In this document: positions 17,042 to 25,400 of the stretch, in pieces
Numbering within the stretch: the stretch's first letter is position 1
Layout of the letters: each line of letters opens with the position of its first letter
Assembly: GCA_002433595.1 (NCBI GenBank)
Contig: DJIL01000030.1
Coordinates: 1-27,408 of the forward strand
Reading direction: 5' to 3'
Origin: a bacterium UBP8_UBA6595
GTDB lineage: Bacteria > Margulisbacteria > Marinamargulisbacteria > UBA6595
DNA: 27,408 nucleotides
Notes under the pieces: generated by a model
Database searches by the model: none
Told to the model about the DNA's origin: nothing
What the model saw: the letters and a program-made list of their open reading frames with translations, nothing else
Position numbers and translations under genes: made by a program

Positions 17042-17631
17042 GATGTAATCCTTGAAAATAGCCCCGGTGTTTGCTTGTCCGCCACAACCCCATCGCCCTG
17101 CAGTGTAATCTGCAAATCAGCAATTTGATAAGAAAACACAGCGTTTTGTTCATTAATATAGCTTGGCCTCAAAATACCAGAAATTTGTATCATTTCAGTT
17201 TCTTCATTGACTTTAACTTTATGCTCACCCACAATATACAAATTCCCATTATCAAAAATACGTGTCACCACACCGGACATAACGGCTTTAACACTACTTT
17301 TACGTGTCGTTTGCCCTACGCCATCGTATTGACTACCGCCACCAATTCCGTATTCGCGTCGCTGCTGAAGCCGCTCATCATTACCATTATTCATAGCCAA
17401 TTGATCCCACACACTATCAAATTGAGCATCGACAATAGATCGCCCCGATGTTTGGGTGCCCGCTTCTTGCACAGCCGATGTTGCTTCTGAAATAAAAATA
17501 GTAACAACATCCCCAATACGAAAATCACGACGACCCGCATAAATACTACCGCCATGATTGGACAAATCATACAACGAGCTAGCAAAAATAGCGCTTGCCA
17601 AGCTAATTCCAAACAACAACGGTTTGATCAT
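17029..17631 (-). CDS. flgH: Flagellar L-ring protein FlgH without lipoprotein cysteine
   Basis: FlgH forms the outer-membrane L ring. The start at 17631 follows GAGG about 7 nt upstream and gives 200 aa; the open frame extends further upstream but without a plausible signal sequence. Family text includes GSIYAGRRDFRIGDVVTIFI, EHKVKVNEETEMIQISGILRP and YQIADLQITLQGDG. A hydrophobic leader (residues 4-17) is present, but the protein contains no cysteine at all. It cannot be lipidated like the proteobacterial FlgH and probably uses an ordinary signal peptide cut near IFASS. Its start overlaps the end of flgA by 29 bp. Confidence 0.92.
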   Translation of the reverse strand: MIKPLLFGISLASAIFASSLYDLSNHGGSIYAGRRDFRIGDVVTIFISEATSAVQEAGTQTSGRSIVDAQFDSVWDQLAMNNGNDERLQQRREYGIGGGSQYDGVGQTTRKSSVKAVMSGVVTRIFDNGNLYIVGEHKVKVNEETEMIQISGILRPSYINEQNAVFSYQIADLQITLQGDGVVADKQTPGLFSRITSWLF

Positions 17632-18274
17632 CACGAACCTCAGCCTCCAGCATAGTACCATTATCCAATTCAACACTCACGGACTCACCAATACCGGCGC
17701 CCGTTCGAACCACCCCTTCCGTTGCAATCTGAATACTGCCAGACTCCACCATAATGCGTACGGGCTGACCCGCCACAACACTATTTGCGTCATAAAGCAT
17801 CGGCTGAGTTACCATACGACCCGCAAACAATCGGCTGCGCGCCTTCCTGCCCACAATGCCAGCAATACCCCGAACGGCATTCGCAGGGGCGCTATTTACC
17901 GAAACTCGGGTGACGCGCACTGCGTCAGCCTGAATAAGCGAACCCGGAGCCACCGGTTGGTTCATAACAATTACCGGAACTGTAACCGAAACGTCCAATT
18001 CAATAGGCTCTGAAACGGACTGCCCCCCCCCCTGCATTACCAATGAAACACGCGTGTTGGATCCCGCATAAATCGGATGAGGGGATGCCAATCGAACCGA
18101 TTGAACATCAAAGCTAGGATACCCTCCAGAGGTGAACGACCAGTTCGCATTAACGGAAACCGATTGCCCATACATCATTTCCATAGCATCAACAACGGCT
18201 GTCATAACCATGGGTTCAACGCTCGCAATAACCGGCAACGTTACTATAAATAACCACTTAGCTACCCTTAGCAA
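17603..18274 (-). CDS. flgA: Flagella basal body P-ring formation protein FlgA
   Basis: FlgA is a periplasmic chaperone for P-ring assembly. The 223-aa protein starts with a signal-peptide-like segment (VAKWLFIVTLPVIAS). The C-terminal two thirds carry the SAF/FlgA domain, with VIVMNQPVAPGSLIQADAV, then KARSRLFAGRMVTQPMLYD and AGQPVRIMVESGSIQIATEG. The only sensible start is a TTG at 18274, inside the end of flgG, with a weak AGAAGAA upstream. A run of ten G (plus-strand C run at 18023-18032) encodes Gly82-Gly84, just before the SAF region. Gain or loss of one G would cut off the functional domain. Confidence 0.88.
   Translation of the reverse strand: MLRVAKWLFIVTLPVIASVEPMVMTAVVDAMEMMYGQSVSVNANWSFTSGGYPSFDVQSVRLASPHPIYAGSNTRVSLVMQGGGQSVSEPIELDVSVTVPVIVMNQPVAPGSLIQADAVRVTRVSVNSAPANAVRGIAGIVGRKARSRLFAGRMVTQPMLYDANSVVAGQPVRIMVESGSIQIATEGVVRTGAGIGESVSVELDNGTMLEAEVRDDQTVVVWN
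18023..18032 (-). repeat. G10 homopolymer in flgA coding sequence
   Basis: Ten consecutive C on the plus strand (G on the coding strand) occur in flgA, reading CAG GGG GGG GGG CAG. This is the longest G/C run I noticed in the window, in DNA that is otherwise AT-rich. Tracts of this type are known slip sites in phase-variable genes of other bacteria. In the sequence given it is in frame. Confidence 0.9.
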
Positions 18275-19052
18275 TTTCTTCTGCTGATTTCAACATTTCC
18301 TCACCCGCTTTAATCGCGTTAGCGGCTAGTGAAAATGATCGCTGCACAATTACCATATCCATCATTTTTTTAACAACATTAACATTGGATAACTCTAATG
18401 AGTTTTGCTGAATTTGACCCAAGCCTCGTTCACCCGGCGTGTAAACAGATGGCGAGCCTGACAAGCTTGTCTCTAAGTATAAGTTGTGCCCTATGGCCTG
18501 CAAGGCATTGGGGTTTTCAAATCGAGCCAATGTGATTTGACCAATTTCACGAGACTGATTGGCATCGCTTTCCTGAGCAAACACACGGCCTTCGGCATCA
18601 ATACTAACCGCCATTGTGCCACTGGGTATTCGAATCGATGGGTTCATCATATTGCCATTGGGGTCTACCAAATACCCATTGCGATCTTTTTGCAAGTTAC
18701 CCGCACGCCCATAACCAATGCTGCCATCCGGCAATCGAAATTGAAAAAAACCCTGGCCATTAATGGCCAAATCTAAGGGCTTACCTGTAATTTCAACACG
18801 CCCTTGTTGGAAATCACGAATAACATCCGCAATCTTAACGCCGGACCCATAGTACACTTTCTTTTTCTTATTATCACTGCCATCCTGGCCTTGAATCTCA
18901 TCTTCCAACATGCCCGGAAATAAAGCCTCCAACTCAATACGACTCCCTTTGTATCCTGGCGTTTGTGCGTTAGCTACGTCATTGGTAATATTGATCATCA
19001 TTTTTTGATATGCTGATAATGCGGTTGTCGATATATAAAACTGCTGTATCAT
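18258..19052 (-). CDS. flgG: Flagellar distal rod protein FlgG
   Basis: The 264-aa protein shows the FlgG pattern. Its N-terminal rod motif is TTALSAYQKMMINITNDVAN followed by AQTPGYKG. The central LDLAINGQGFFQFRLPDGS segment is the hallmark of FlgF/FlgG, followed by YGRAGNLQKDRNGYLVDPNG. The C-terminus ends with SLELSNVNVVKKMMDMVIVQRSF, then AANAIKAGEEMLKSA. FlgG builds the distal rod that crosses the P and L rings. AGGAGG sits 8 nt before the ATG. No leader peptide. Of the three paralogues here this one is nearest to canonical FlgG. Confidence 0.9.
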   Translation of the reverse strand: MIQQFYISTTALSAYQKMMINITNDVANAQTPGYKGSRIELEALFPGMLEDEIQGQDGSDNKKKKVYYGSGVKIADVIRDFQQGRVEITGKPLDLAINGQGFFQFRLPDGSIGYGRAGNLQKDRNGYLVDPNGNMMNPSIRIPSGTMAVSIDAEGRVFAQESDANQSREIGQITLARFENPNALQAIGHNLYLETSLSGSPSVYTPGERGLGQIQQNSLELSNVNVVKKMMDMVIVQRSFSLAANAIKAGEEMLKSAEEIAKGS

Positions 19053-19067
19053 AGTCTAGCCTCCTAC

Positions 19068-19862
19068 TTAACTACCCGCTTTCATAATGGCGTCAGACAC
19101 CAAGAATGCTTTAGTACTAATTTTAAAATTACGTTGATTCAATACCAACTTCATCATCTGGTCAACAATATTGACATTGGATGCTTCTACAAATCCCTGC
19201 ATCACTTCTCCGGCTTGTTTTTGATCCGGATAAATCATAGTTAAATTGCCCGCTGACTCTGTTTTTGCATACGTGTTGTTGCCCAATGCCTTTAAATTCT
19301 CAGGATTATCAAAAACAGCCAACCGAACCTGCCCAATATACCGCAGTTGAGACTTAGCACCTGGATAAGCGACGGCTATTCGACCGTCCATACCCACTTG
19401 AATAGCCGTCACATTATCAGGAACTCGCACAGCAGGGTCCAGTCGGTTCCCAAATAAATCAACTATGTACCCTTTTTTATCCCGCTCAAATACACCCGAA
19501 CGAGAATACACCGTTTCACCCGTCGGCTTCTTCAGCTTAAAAAACCCATGGCCATTAATCGCTAAATCATATTCTCGATTGGTTTGGTCAAGCTTGCCTT
19601 GGCGCATATCCATAGTAACGCCCGAAATACTAACCCCTGTCCCAATCTCATAAACACGCTTTTTACGTCCCTTTGAATCAAATCCGTCATCAATGGTGTC
19701 GGTCATTGCATCGGACAATAAAAAAGGGAAATTAGTTTCTAATTCTGCGCGGCGAGTCTTGTATGCACGCGTCATGGCATTAGAAATATTAGATGTGTTA
19801 ACGGCTAAGGACTCTTGTATGGCGCTTAATGCTGTTGCGGCTATATTAAATCCAATAATCAT
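19068..19862 (-). CDS. FlgF/FlgG-family rod protein (second paralogue)
   Basis: This 264-aa protein is a paralogue of the downstream FlgG: N-terminal AATALSAIQESLAVNTSNIS followed by NAMTRAYKTRR, central YDLAINGHGFFKLKKPTGE, and C-terminal VEASNVNIVDQMMKLVLNQRNF. The GG/TPGYK part of the rod motif is changed (TRAYKTRR). It most likely fills the FlgF position (proximal rod cap beneath FlgG), but the sequence alone does not separate FlgF from FlgG. A very strong AGGAGGT lies 5 nt before the ATG. It starts 22 nt after the preceding rod gene and ends 15 nt before flgG. Confidence 0.85.
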   Translation of the reverse strand: MIIGFNIAATALSAIQESLAVNTSNISNAMTRAYKTRRAELETNFPFLLSDAMTDTIDDGFDSKGRKKRVYEIGTGVSISGVTMDMRQGKLDQTNREYDLAINGHGFFKLKKPTGETVYSRSGVFERDKKGYIVDLFGNRLDPAVRVPDNVTAIQVGMDGRIAVAYPGAKSQLRYIGQVRLAVFDNPENLKALGNNTYAKTESAGNLTMIYPDQKQAGEVMQGFVEASNVNIVDQMMKLVLNQRNFKISTKAFLVSDAIMKAGS

Positions 19863-19884
19863 AAATTACCTCCTATTATACCAG

Positions 19885-20733
19885 CTAGGGTGTTCCCATT
19901 GTCAATGCGTTTTGATACATTCGCAACGTTCGTTGTACCGTGTAAGCACTGGCTAAGTAACCGTGTTTAAATCGTGGCAACTCACCAATTAAGCCCTTAA
20001 CAACCGCTGATCCTTCATAAAACCCTTGGCGAATATAGTACTTAGGATTTTCTTCTAAATCAACCGAGCCGGGTCCATAAACTGGATAAAAAATATGTGA
20101 GTTAAACGAATCAATTTCGCCCAAATTGGCAAACTGAACGAGCCGAATCCGGTCAATCATACGGTCATTTTTATAAATCTCACCGTTTGCATTAATATAA
20201 ACAGCCTCGGTATCATCCAAAACAATGGGGCCATTTTCTCCCATCACTAAAAAATAATCGGCAATCGTGGCGAGTCGGCCATAACTATCTAACACAAATC
20301 GGCCATCTCGTGTATACCCTTGCCCAAATGGACCCTGAATAACAAAAAACGCCTTGCCTTCAACATACACATCCAATGGTCCACCCGTTTCAATAGGGGG
20401 GCCTTGCCCTAGCCGAAAAAATTTTCGACCATACACATGCCCATCTTTTGACACATTACCAAAGGTGTATTCTTTATACCCTGGCGTCATTTGGTTGGCT
20501 GTATACGCCTCATATGCATTAAAATGCTCTTCATAGATCGGCATGGCCTGAGTGGGATAACGCAAGGCCGAATCCATTCGAGGGTTCAGCATAACATCGG
20601 ACTTATCAACAACCAACGGATCTTTTTCTGGATCATACGGCTCCGTCATGCTTATTGCATGAACAGAAAAACAACCATAGAAAAGCCCTATGATTAAGAA
20701 TAAAAATAGTTTTTTAGCCACAAGCACTCTCAT
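19885..20733 (-). CDS. Divergent FlgF/FlgG-like rod protein with Sec-type leader
   Basis: From the ATG at 20733 the product is 282 aa. It starts MRVLVAKKLFLFLIIGLFYG, a clear signal peptide, with either cleavage after VHA (residue 26) or a weak lipobox around Cys21 (LFYGC). The body is a divergent rod protein: NAYEAYTANQMTPGYKEYTF corresponds to the N-terminal rod motif, and LDVYVEGKAFFVIQGPFGQG to the FlgG 'LDLAINGQGFF' motif. DGRFVLDSYGRLAT and a C-terminal SAYTVQRTLRMYQNALT follow. The open frame reaches 20796, but that would bury the leader; GGAGGA lies 17 nt before the chosen ATG, unusually far. Its place, first of three rod-type genes, suggests a basal-body role. Confidence 0.75.
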   Translation of the reverse strand: MRVLVAKKLFLFLIIGLFYGCFSVHAISMTEPYDPEKDPLVVDKSDVMLNPRMDSALRYPTQAMPIYEEHFNAYEAYTANQMTPGYKEYTFGNVSKDGHVYGRKFFRLGQGPPIETGGPLDVYVEGKAFFVIQGPFGQGYTRDGRFVLDSYGRLATIADYFLVMGENGPIVLDDTEAVYINANGEIYKNDRMIDRIRLVQFANLGEIDSFNSHIFYPVYGPGSVDLEENPKYYIRQGFYEGSAVVKGLIGELPRFKHGYLASAYTVQRTLRMYQNALTMGTP

Positions 20734-20788
20734 AATACTATCGCAATTATTCCTCCAAGCACAAGTTTTTAAACATTTCAGTGTATCG

Positions 20789-21154
20789 TTACTCACTGGT
20801 TTGTTTTTTTTTCTTTTTATTTTTAATCACCTGTCGTTTTTTGGCCATGCTATCCAATTTGTATACAATGGCTAGTACTTCAGCCACCAATGGAAACAAT
20901 GCCAAAGGAATGCTTTTATTAATTTCCAACTTACTCATTAAGTCAGATAATGATGGGTCCTCAAATAAAACAATTTGATGCGTTTCTGCTAATTCTAAAA
21001 TTTTATCTGCCAACTCACCGTGACCAGCCGCTACAATGCGCGGCGCTTCATCAGCTTCAACGTTGTACTGAATTGCAATTGCTTTGCGTTGTGATGAATT
21101 TGTTGGGCTTAGCTCATCAACATATCGCTTAATTCGCTTATCCGGCTTCGTCAT
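20789..21154 (-). CDS. FlhB C-terminal-domain-like protein (FlhX/YlqH type)
   Basis: The 121-aa protein matches only the cytoplasmic C-terminal domain of the export-gate protein FlhB: AIAIQYNVEADEAPRIVAAG, KILELAETHQIVLFEDPSL, and SIPLALFPLVAEVLAIVYKL. The membrane part and the autocleavage NPTH motif are absent; the region before AIAIQYN reads SPTNSSQRK. Such stand-alone tails (YlqH in Bacillus, FlhX in Campylobacter relatives) can partly stand in for the cleaved FlhB tail in substrate switching. The C-terminus is lysine-rich (KNKKKKKQTSE), encoded in part by a run of nine A. It overlaps the FliK-like gene by 4 bp (ATGA), fitting a shared role with that protein. Confidence 0.85.
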   Translation of the reverse strand: MTKPDKRIKRYVDELSPTNSSQRKAIAIQYNVEADEAPRIVAAGHGELADKILELAETHQIVLFEDPSLSDLMSKLEINKSIPLALFPLVAEVLAIVYKLDSMAKKRQVIKNKKKKKQTSE

Positions 21155-22416
21155 GCTTCAACCTCAATACGAACCACGTCATCTAAATTAGCTCTTGGCA
21201 GCAGTAAGGTTTTAATGTCGACGCGCTGGTCTGTCATGCTAAACCCACGCAAGTTGTATTTAGCGGCTTTTAACTGCTTAGCAAGCGTATCTCTCACGGA
21301 TAATAACGCTGCTTTTGTTTCTTTTTTATTCGCATTAACTGTATACCAAACCACATCGTTCAAAATATCAATTGTAACCGTAATCTCGCCCAGATCTGGC
21401 GTTTCTAGCTGAACAATTAATCGTGTACGCTTTACATCTAGCTGATCCGGCTCTGATGGGCTTTTTCGTAATAAAACATCCACATCACGATTGCTGTGCA
21501 TTGGGTTTGGCAGCGACCAATAAAAAAACTGGTCATTTTGAATCGGATATTTGGACTGATTGCTTTGAGACAACACCGATTGGACCAATTGTGCATTTAA
21601 AAAATCATACCCCGATTGCTTAAGGTCTTTAAGGTCTTGATGAACGGAGGACTGTTTGGGTTGCTCTTGCATTAGCAAACGCTGCTCGATTCCATTTAAA
21701 AACTGACTCAAAGCCAGCACTGTGCGGGTTAAGGAATCAGCATTGTGCTGCCCTGATGCTTTTGCTAACAACGTCTGAAACCGCTTAAGGTCATCAACTA
21801 AGCTGCCCATTATGCTGGATAATTGCGTAAGCATGGCCATATCAAAACCACGCAATGGGTGACTGAGATGCGCCTGAAATTGGCGCAACGCACGCACCAA
21901 TTGGCTGGTTGTGGCATCCAAGGATACTTGGTTGGCAAAAAATGGCGCTAAAATATCAACCGACCGGCCCAGACCGGTTAATCCTTTTAATAATGACACA
22001 ACAGAGGCTTCAATATTTTCTTGCCCTGACCGACCTTTAATTTGTTCTAACACTGCTTGAAAGTTTTCTTGTGATAACGGGACACCGTATTGTGTCATTT
22101 GACTCGCTAAATGCCGGTTTTCTGCCGTGGTGGGATACCCCATTTTTAATAATTGATCAGAAATATCACCTTCAGACATGCGCCGGCTTTGGGCCGCTGA
22201 TGATTGGGCAGCATCCGCTTGATTGGCCGCCTGTGCTTGATTAGCTGACGTGCTTGAACTCGCTGCCGCTGTATTGCGAGTCGCTTTTAATGAAGACTCT
22301 GACGCTTCTTCAGAAGACTCTGATGATTGTACAGATTGCGGTTTTTCTTTAGAATTTGGATAAATAACTGGACCATTTAAACTAAACCCTGTATTAGTGC
22401 TAATGCCACCACTCAT
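21151..22416 (-). CDS. FliK-like (YlqG-type) hook-length control protein
   Basis: The 421-aa protein has a Ser/Ala/Gln-rich low-complexity N-terminus (about residues 24-80). A segment with the repeated pattern MGYPTTAENRHLASQMTQYG then VPLSQENFQAVLEQIKG (about 93-128) follows, as in YlqG/FliK-like proteins of Firmicutes. A helical middle leads to a C-terminal domain like the FliK hook domain: QLETPDLGEITVTIDIL, ALLSVRDTLAKQLKAAKYNL, RGFSMTDQRVD (about 330-405). FliK measures hook or rod length and triggers the FlhB-dependent substrate switch, which fits the overlapping FlhB-tail gene. The ATG is 37 nt after the glutamate dehydrogenase stop, with GGAAG about 10 nt upstream. Confidence 0.75.
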   Translation of the reverse strand: MSGGISTNTGFSLNGPVIYPNSKEKPQSVQSSESSEEASESSLKATRNTAAASSSTSANQAQAANQADAAQSSAAQSRRMSEGDISDQLLKMGYPTTAENRHLASQMTQYGVPLSQENFQAVLEQIKGRSGQENIEASVVSLLKGLTGLGRSVDILAPFFANQVSLDATTSQLVRALRQFQAHLSHPLRGFDMAMLTQLSSIMGSLVDDLKRFQTLLAKASGQHNADSLTRTVLALSQFLNGIEQRLLMQEQPKQSSVHQDLKDLKQSGYDFLNAQLVQSVLSQSNQSKYPIQNDQFFYWSLPNPMHSNRDVDVLLRKSPSEPDQLDVKRTRLIVQLETPDLGEITVTIDILNDVVWYTVNANKKETKAALLSVRDTLAKQLKAAKYNLRGFSMTDQRVDIKTLLLPRANLDDVVRIEVEA

Positions 22417-22453
22417 TGTATAACTTCCATCTTATATATATATATCGTGAATT
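22417..22453 (-). promoter_or_regulatory. 37-bp gap with (TA)n tract before the flagellar genes
   Basis: Between the glutamate dehydrogenase stop and the FliK-like ATG, a TATATATATATATA run (22433-22446) could act as a -10-like or AT-rich unwinding element. No convincing -35 was seen, and there is no hairpin-plus-T terminator. Either the flagellar genes are read through from upstream or a promoter lies within the end of the dehydrogenase gene. Confidence 0.3.
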
Positions 22454-25400
22454 TTACGGTTGAACTTGCATACTGTGCACCAATGCTGACAATTTAGCCA
22501 TCACAACATCGATACTATCGGATGACCAGGCTGTACGATCATTTAAGTCATTAAGTGTCGACCGGTACTCTTGAATTAACACCCAGTGCTCCGGGCACCA
22601 CTCTGACGCTGTTGGCCACTGAATGGCTACTGAATCCACCAATGCATAATGATACCGGCGCAATGCAGCAACCGTCATCGATTGTTTGATCCACGCCCAT
22701 TTGGTATCAATAGCAATGGTTTTAATTTGTGCATGAATGCGTGAAAACCCAAAATAGTCATCATACTGCAAGAGCCATCGAATGCCTTCGTTAACCGTCA
22801 TGGAATGAAACTCACATAAATATGTTAGAAAAAAGCAGGATACGCCCGAATTGCCCAATTCGGCTACAGAATCCGCATTCGATTGGTACTTCGATTTTAA
22901 TTTAACACTTGTGGCATAGTCACCATACATTAATGCCTCGTATACAAACGCTTGTACTCGGTTTTCATGCTGAAGCATTGCATCGATTGCTTGCATACTA
23001 CCCCGCCCCATAATATCATAGGCCAAGCAATACATACGCAACACCGAAACACAACTATGCCCAGTTTGGGACACTAACGTCGCAATAGCGCCACTTCCCG
23101 CATGATTCACCACATGATTCACCACTTGCATGGCTGAAATTCGATTCGCCAAGGGATGTCTGTGAGTGTACTTTAAATACAATTGTACAACTGTATCCGG
23201 AAAATAATCGACTAAATATAGCTGAAACAAGGCCTCGGTTGAGTCCCAATCCTGGGCTACTTGTTGGATAATTTGATGCTTGACCTTGGCTTGAAAGACA
23301 CTCAGCATGGGCCGTGTCAAGCCTTTCGACTCCGGGTTTAAAATACTTATTTCAATTACCTGAGCCTCGGGCGAATCATCCACTGTGCGAAGATCCAAAA
23401 TAGCTTGACGAAATACGTTTAAATCTTGATCTGCTCGGCGCCCATCAAGACTAATAGCGCGGTGCTGCAGGCGATTGTTTTGCAAACACAATTCAGACAC
23501 TTCATCGACAATAGATGATAATAATTGATTACGATCCGCCTCATTTTTCAACTGACCATCCACCCGCAATTGTTGACACAAAATCTTCAAGTTCACTTCA
23601 TAATCCGACATGTTAACACCCGCCGAATTATCAATCGCATCGGTGTTTAATGCAACCCCCTGAATGGCCAGCTCCTGACGAGCCGCTTCAGTAATCCCCA
23701 AGTTAGCGCCTTCCCCAATCACGCGTGCTTGCACCAGTTTTGCATTAATACGGCATTCGTCATTGGCCGGATCACCCACCGATGAATGCCGCTCATGCGT
23801 CGCTTTTATATACGTTCCAATACCCCCAAACCAAATTAAATCAACCGTAGCCGATAATAAAACTTGAATCAATTCGACTCCGCTTAATGTACTGGCGTCA
23901 ATGCCAAACACTTGTTTCATTTCATCTGTAATTGCAATGGCTTTGGCGTCTCGATCAAATACGCCGCCACCCGAACTAATGCAATTCGCTTGATAATCAG
24001 ACCACGATGACCGTGGCAGTAAAAACAAACGATTTCGCTCAGCATAACTAATCGCAGCATCGGGTGTGGGGTCAACAAAAATATGCTGATGATTAAAAGC
24101 TGCTACTAAGCTTACCGATTCGCTACGCAACAACCCGTTACCAAATACATCCCCACTCATGTCGCCAATACCCACAACAGTGACTGTATCTTGCTGACAA
24201 TCCACCCCTTGATCCATAAAATGCAATTTCACACACTCCCAAGCGCCACGCGCCGTAATGCCTTCTTTTTTGTGATCATAGCCAGCTTGCCCACCCGATG
24301 CAAAGGCGTCGCCCAGCCAGAACTGATACCGTTGGGACACCGAATTGGCTAAATCCGAAAAGCTGGCTGTTCCTTTATCTGCCGCCACGACTAGGTAGGG
24401 GTCAGGGGCATCATAAACCAGACAGTTTTCTGGCATAACCACATCACCGGCTTGCGTTTTGTTATCGGTAATATCCAACATAGCGGCAATAAACCGTTGA
24501 TAGTGGTGCTGAACAAAATCGGTAGAGTTCTCAACCTCTGGATCCATACGAAGTATAAACCCACCTTTTGAGCCATCGGGAACAATTAATACATTTTTGA
24601 GGGTTTGGGCTTTGACTAACCCCAAAATTTCTGTACGAAAATCATTGGGTCGCGAAGACCACCGAAGCCCGCCGCGTGACACCGGACCAAACCGCAAATG
24701 CACCCCCTCTAAGAAAGTGTCTTGCACGTAGATTTCAGCCCATGGAACGGGCTGAGGCATAAATGGCACTTGCTGACTGTGAATTTTAATTGCAATAGCG
24801 GTATCACTCAATCGATTATGCTGATAGGCATTGGTACGCATTGTGGCCTTAACCAACATAAACAATTCTCTGAAAACTCGATCATCCGATAAATTTTGAA
24901 TCGGCTTAATCAAGCCAAAAAACTGTTGTTCTAACTCCGGTAAACCCTGATCCAATCGATCCTTAACAGATTCCGATAATTCTGGATTAAATTTGGCTAT
25001 AAAATACCGCATTAATTGCTCCGTACAGTCTGGATACTGATTCAGAACATGGGTCAAGCCTTTGGCATACATCGGCTGAACTTGGGCATACATTTGGCAG
25101 TAGGTTCGCAACACATTCACATGGTGATAATTAAGGGGGGTATTCAAAACGAGCTGATTCAAACGGTCATTTCGCACCTTCTTTCTAAATATAGCCCCAA
25201 TAATATCGGCTAAGGCTTGCTGATACACAGGCTCATCCAATGGTTGCTTATTTACTGTCATTAATCGATAAGACTGTACATACCCCAAGCCATTATTCGC
25301 ATTTCCTGGCAATCGAAACCGTGTGGTTAGCTGATCCAAGACTAACAAGCCAAGATTCTCAAGAATCGGCAGCATGTCATACAAGCGCAATTTTGTTTTT

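Noticed and set aside
17071..18013. Plus-strand open frames of 139 and 151 codons opposite flgH and flgA
   Set aside because: Both are antisense to recognised genes and read as His/Asn/Thr-rich low-complexity text without domains.
20804..20812. T9 run near 20804 as an intrinsic terminator after the FlhB-tail gene
   Set aside because: On the coding strand it is an A run encoding lysines, with no preceding GC-rich hairpin.
22433..22446. (TA)n tract as an origin or recombination site
   Set aside because: No DnaA boxes, iterons or inverted repeats surround it; it is only noted as an AT-rich gap.
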